Below, one piece after another: positions 43,874 through 45,059 of a DNA stretch of 45,059 nucleotides. Both the position numbers and the translations under genes were made by a program. Source of the stretch: an uncultured Clostridia bacterium. GTDB lineage: Bacteria; Bacillota; Clostridia; Oscillospirales; Acutalibacteraceae. Position 1 is the stretch's first letter. Every line of letters begins with the position of its first letter. The DNA lies in assembly GCA_905235625.1 (NCBI GenBank), contig CAJOLX010000007.1, positions 1-45,059 of the forward strand. The letters run 5' to 3'. The notes beneath the pieces were generated by a model. It was not told where the DNA came from. It was given only the letters and a program-made list of their open reading frames with translations, and did no database searches.

Positions 43874-45059
43874 TCAGTTAAGCGAAATTCCTCTCATAAA
43901 CATTCTGTTTACGTTTTTCTTCAGCAAATCGTATTCTTCGCCGATAAGCTCGGGATTGTCTTTAAGAAGCTTTTCGGCGGCAAAATGCGTTTCTCTGACG
44001 ACCTCGGAATCCTTGAGCATACCGGCTATCTTCATATTGGGCAGGCCGTGCTGCCTTGAGCCGAACATATCTCCGGGGCCTCTGAGCCTTAAATCCTCGT
44101 CGGCGATTTTAAAGCCGTCGGTCGTTTCGGTGAGTATTCTGAGCCGCTCTGAATTTTCGGAATCGGCTTTGTCGCTGATGAGAATGCAGGTCGATTTATA
44201 TTCGCCTCTTCCGACTCTGCCTCTGAGCTGATGAAGCTGAGAGAGCCCGAACATTTCGGCGTTTTCGATAACCATTATAACGGCGTTCGGCACGTCGACT
44301 CCAACCTCAACGACGGTGGTCGAAATGAGAACGTCAATGTCACCGCGGGCAAAACCGTCCATAACGTCACGCTTTTCCTGCGGCTTCATTTTGCCGTAAA
44401 GAAGCCCCGGCTTAAAGCCCATGAAAAAGCCTTCGGAAAGCTCTTTGTAAAGCTGCTTTGACGCCGCAACCTCTGAATCGGCGTCGTCTTCGCTGTCGAT
44501 AAGCGGGCAGATAATGTAAGCCTGCCTGCCTTCGATGAGATGTTTTTTAACGTAGCCGTAAGCTCTCTCGCGTTTATCTCGGGTGATAAGATAAGTTTCA
44601 ATCTTCTGCCTGCCCTTAGGCATTTCATCGAGGATGCTCAAATCGAGCTCGCCGTAAATGATGAAAGACAGGGTTCGCGGAATGGGCGTTGCGGACATAA
44701 CGAGCACGTGAGGGCTTTTGCCTTTGGAATTGAGCAGCGCGCGCTGGCTCACGCCGAACCTGTGCTGTTCGTCCGTTACGGCAAGGCCGAGAGAAGCGAA
44801 CTCAACGTCTTTTTGAATGAGAGCGTGAGTGCCGATAATCAAATCAATTTCGCCGTTTTTAAGACTTTCTTTAATTTTCTGCTTGTCTTTTTTTGAAACG
44901 GAGCCCGTAAGCAGGGCGGTTTTTATGCCGGTGTTTTCAAAAAACGAATTGAACGTTGCGTAATGCTGACCCGCAAGCACTTCCGTAGGCGCCATAAGCG
45001 CCGCCTGAAAGCCGTTTTTAACGCAGTTATAGATAACGGCGGCGGCAACGGCGGTTTTG
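43874..45059 (-). CDS. recG: ATP-dependent DNA helicase RecG, N-terminal part outside window
   Basis: The frame is open to the right edge; the first residues seen (KTAVAAAVIYN) follow the Walker A Lys-Thr. About 395 residues of the helicase core are present: PTEVLAGQHY (motif Ia), TDEQHRFGVSQR (the DEQH box), MSATPIPRTL (motif III), STTVVEVGVDVPNA and QLHQLRGRVGRGEYKS (motif VI), then the RecG C-terminal wedge-contacting tail ending MFMRGISLN. RecG remodels stalled replication forks and branched DNA. It leads the minus-strand operon with metF and metH. Confidence 0.96.
   Translation of the reverse strand, partial: KTAVAAAVIYNCVKNGFQAALMAPTEVLAGQHYATFNSFFENTGIKTALLTGSVSKKDKQKIKESLKNGEIDLIIGTHALIQKDVEFASLGLAVTDEQHRFGVSQRALLNSKGKSPHVLVMSATPIPRTLSFIIYGELDLSILDEMPKGRQKIETYLITRDKRERAYGYVKKHLIEGRQAYIICPLIDSEDDADSEVAASKQLYKELSEGFFMGFKPGLLYGKMKPQEKRDVMDGFARGDIDVLISTTVVEVGVDVPNAVIMVIENAEMFGLSQLHQLRGRVGRGEYKSTCILISDKADSENSERLRILTETTDGFKIADEDLRLRGPGDMFGSRQHGLPNMKIAGMLKDSEVVRETHFAAEKLLKDNPELIGEEYDLLKKNVNRMFMRGISLN

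Overview
The window looks like chromosomal DNA from an uncultured gut-type member of the Clostridia (Bacillota). The signs are strong purine-rich Shine-Dalgarno sites, frequent TTG starts, sigma-A promoters with 16-18 bp spacers, lipobox lipoproteins, a perfect CIRCE operator in front of groES-groEL, and a cobalamin riboswitch. About 41 genes are packed in alternating operons separated by clean bidirectional hairpin terminators. I saw no tRNA, rRNA, CRISPR array, insertion sequence or phage gene. No gene-free stretch exceeds 300 bases; the longest (25309-25583) is the riboswitch leader. All calls come from reading translations and motifs; no database search was possible.

Layout. 1-2300 (-): a ComEC-like metallo-beta-lactamase protein, a cyclophilin and a GH130 mannoside phosphorylase cut by the window edge. 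2453-3610 (+): a SulP-like permease without a STAS domain. 3686-10760 (-): a six-gene operon of metallophosphoesterase, MFS transporter, TrkA, TrkH and the two aconitase X subunits. 10914-12892 (+): a Gfo/Idh/MocA oxidoreductase and a RluA pseudouridine synthase, followed by a polar amino acid ABC transporter (12950-15239). 15295-20527 (-): asnA, a TIM-barrel isomerase, mtaB, ktrB and ktrA. 20713-22170 (+): an MFS/GPH-like transporter with a perfect consensus promoter. 22241-22765 (-): a nitroreductase.

22898-25574 (-) is the most interesting part. A sigma-A promoter drives a cobalamin riboswitch with a terminator-like hairpin, followed by an exported protein resembling the DUF4430/transcobalamin-type domain and an exported PQQ-like beta-propeller with an amphipathic C-terminal tail. 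I infer a surface vitamin B12 capture system in a Gram-positive, functionally comparable to the beta-propeller BtuG of Bacteroides. A B12-dependent methionine synthase (MetH-type, no reactivation domain) with MetF lies at 40569-43833.

25584-29229 (-): an exported alpha/beta hydrolase, an FAD oxidoreductase and a tyrosine phosphatase. A MocR-type regulator (29283-30683, -) diverges from an ECF S component plus a UPF0340 protein (30805-31873, +), with repeated GGCATT half-sites between them; vitamin B6 uptake is the likely theme. 31945-33892 (-): groES-groEL. 34090-36200 (+): an O-antigen-ligase-like membrane protein and a DUF4886 protein that has lost its catalytic residues. 36263-45059 (-): recG (partial), metF, metH, an EEP-family hydrolase, a family I.5-like lipase without a signal peptide, a phosphohexomutase and a DUF4349 lipoprotein.
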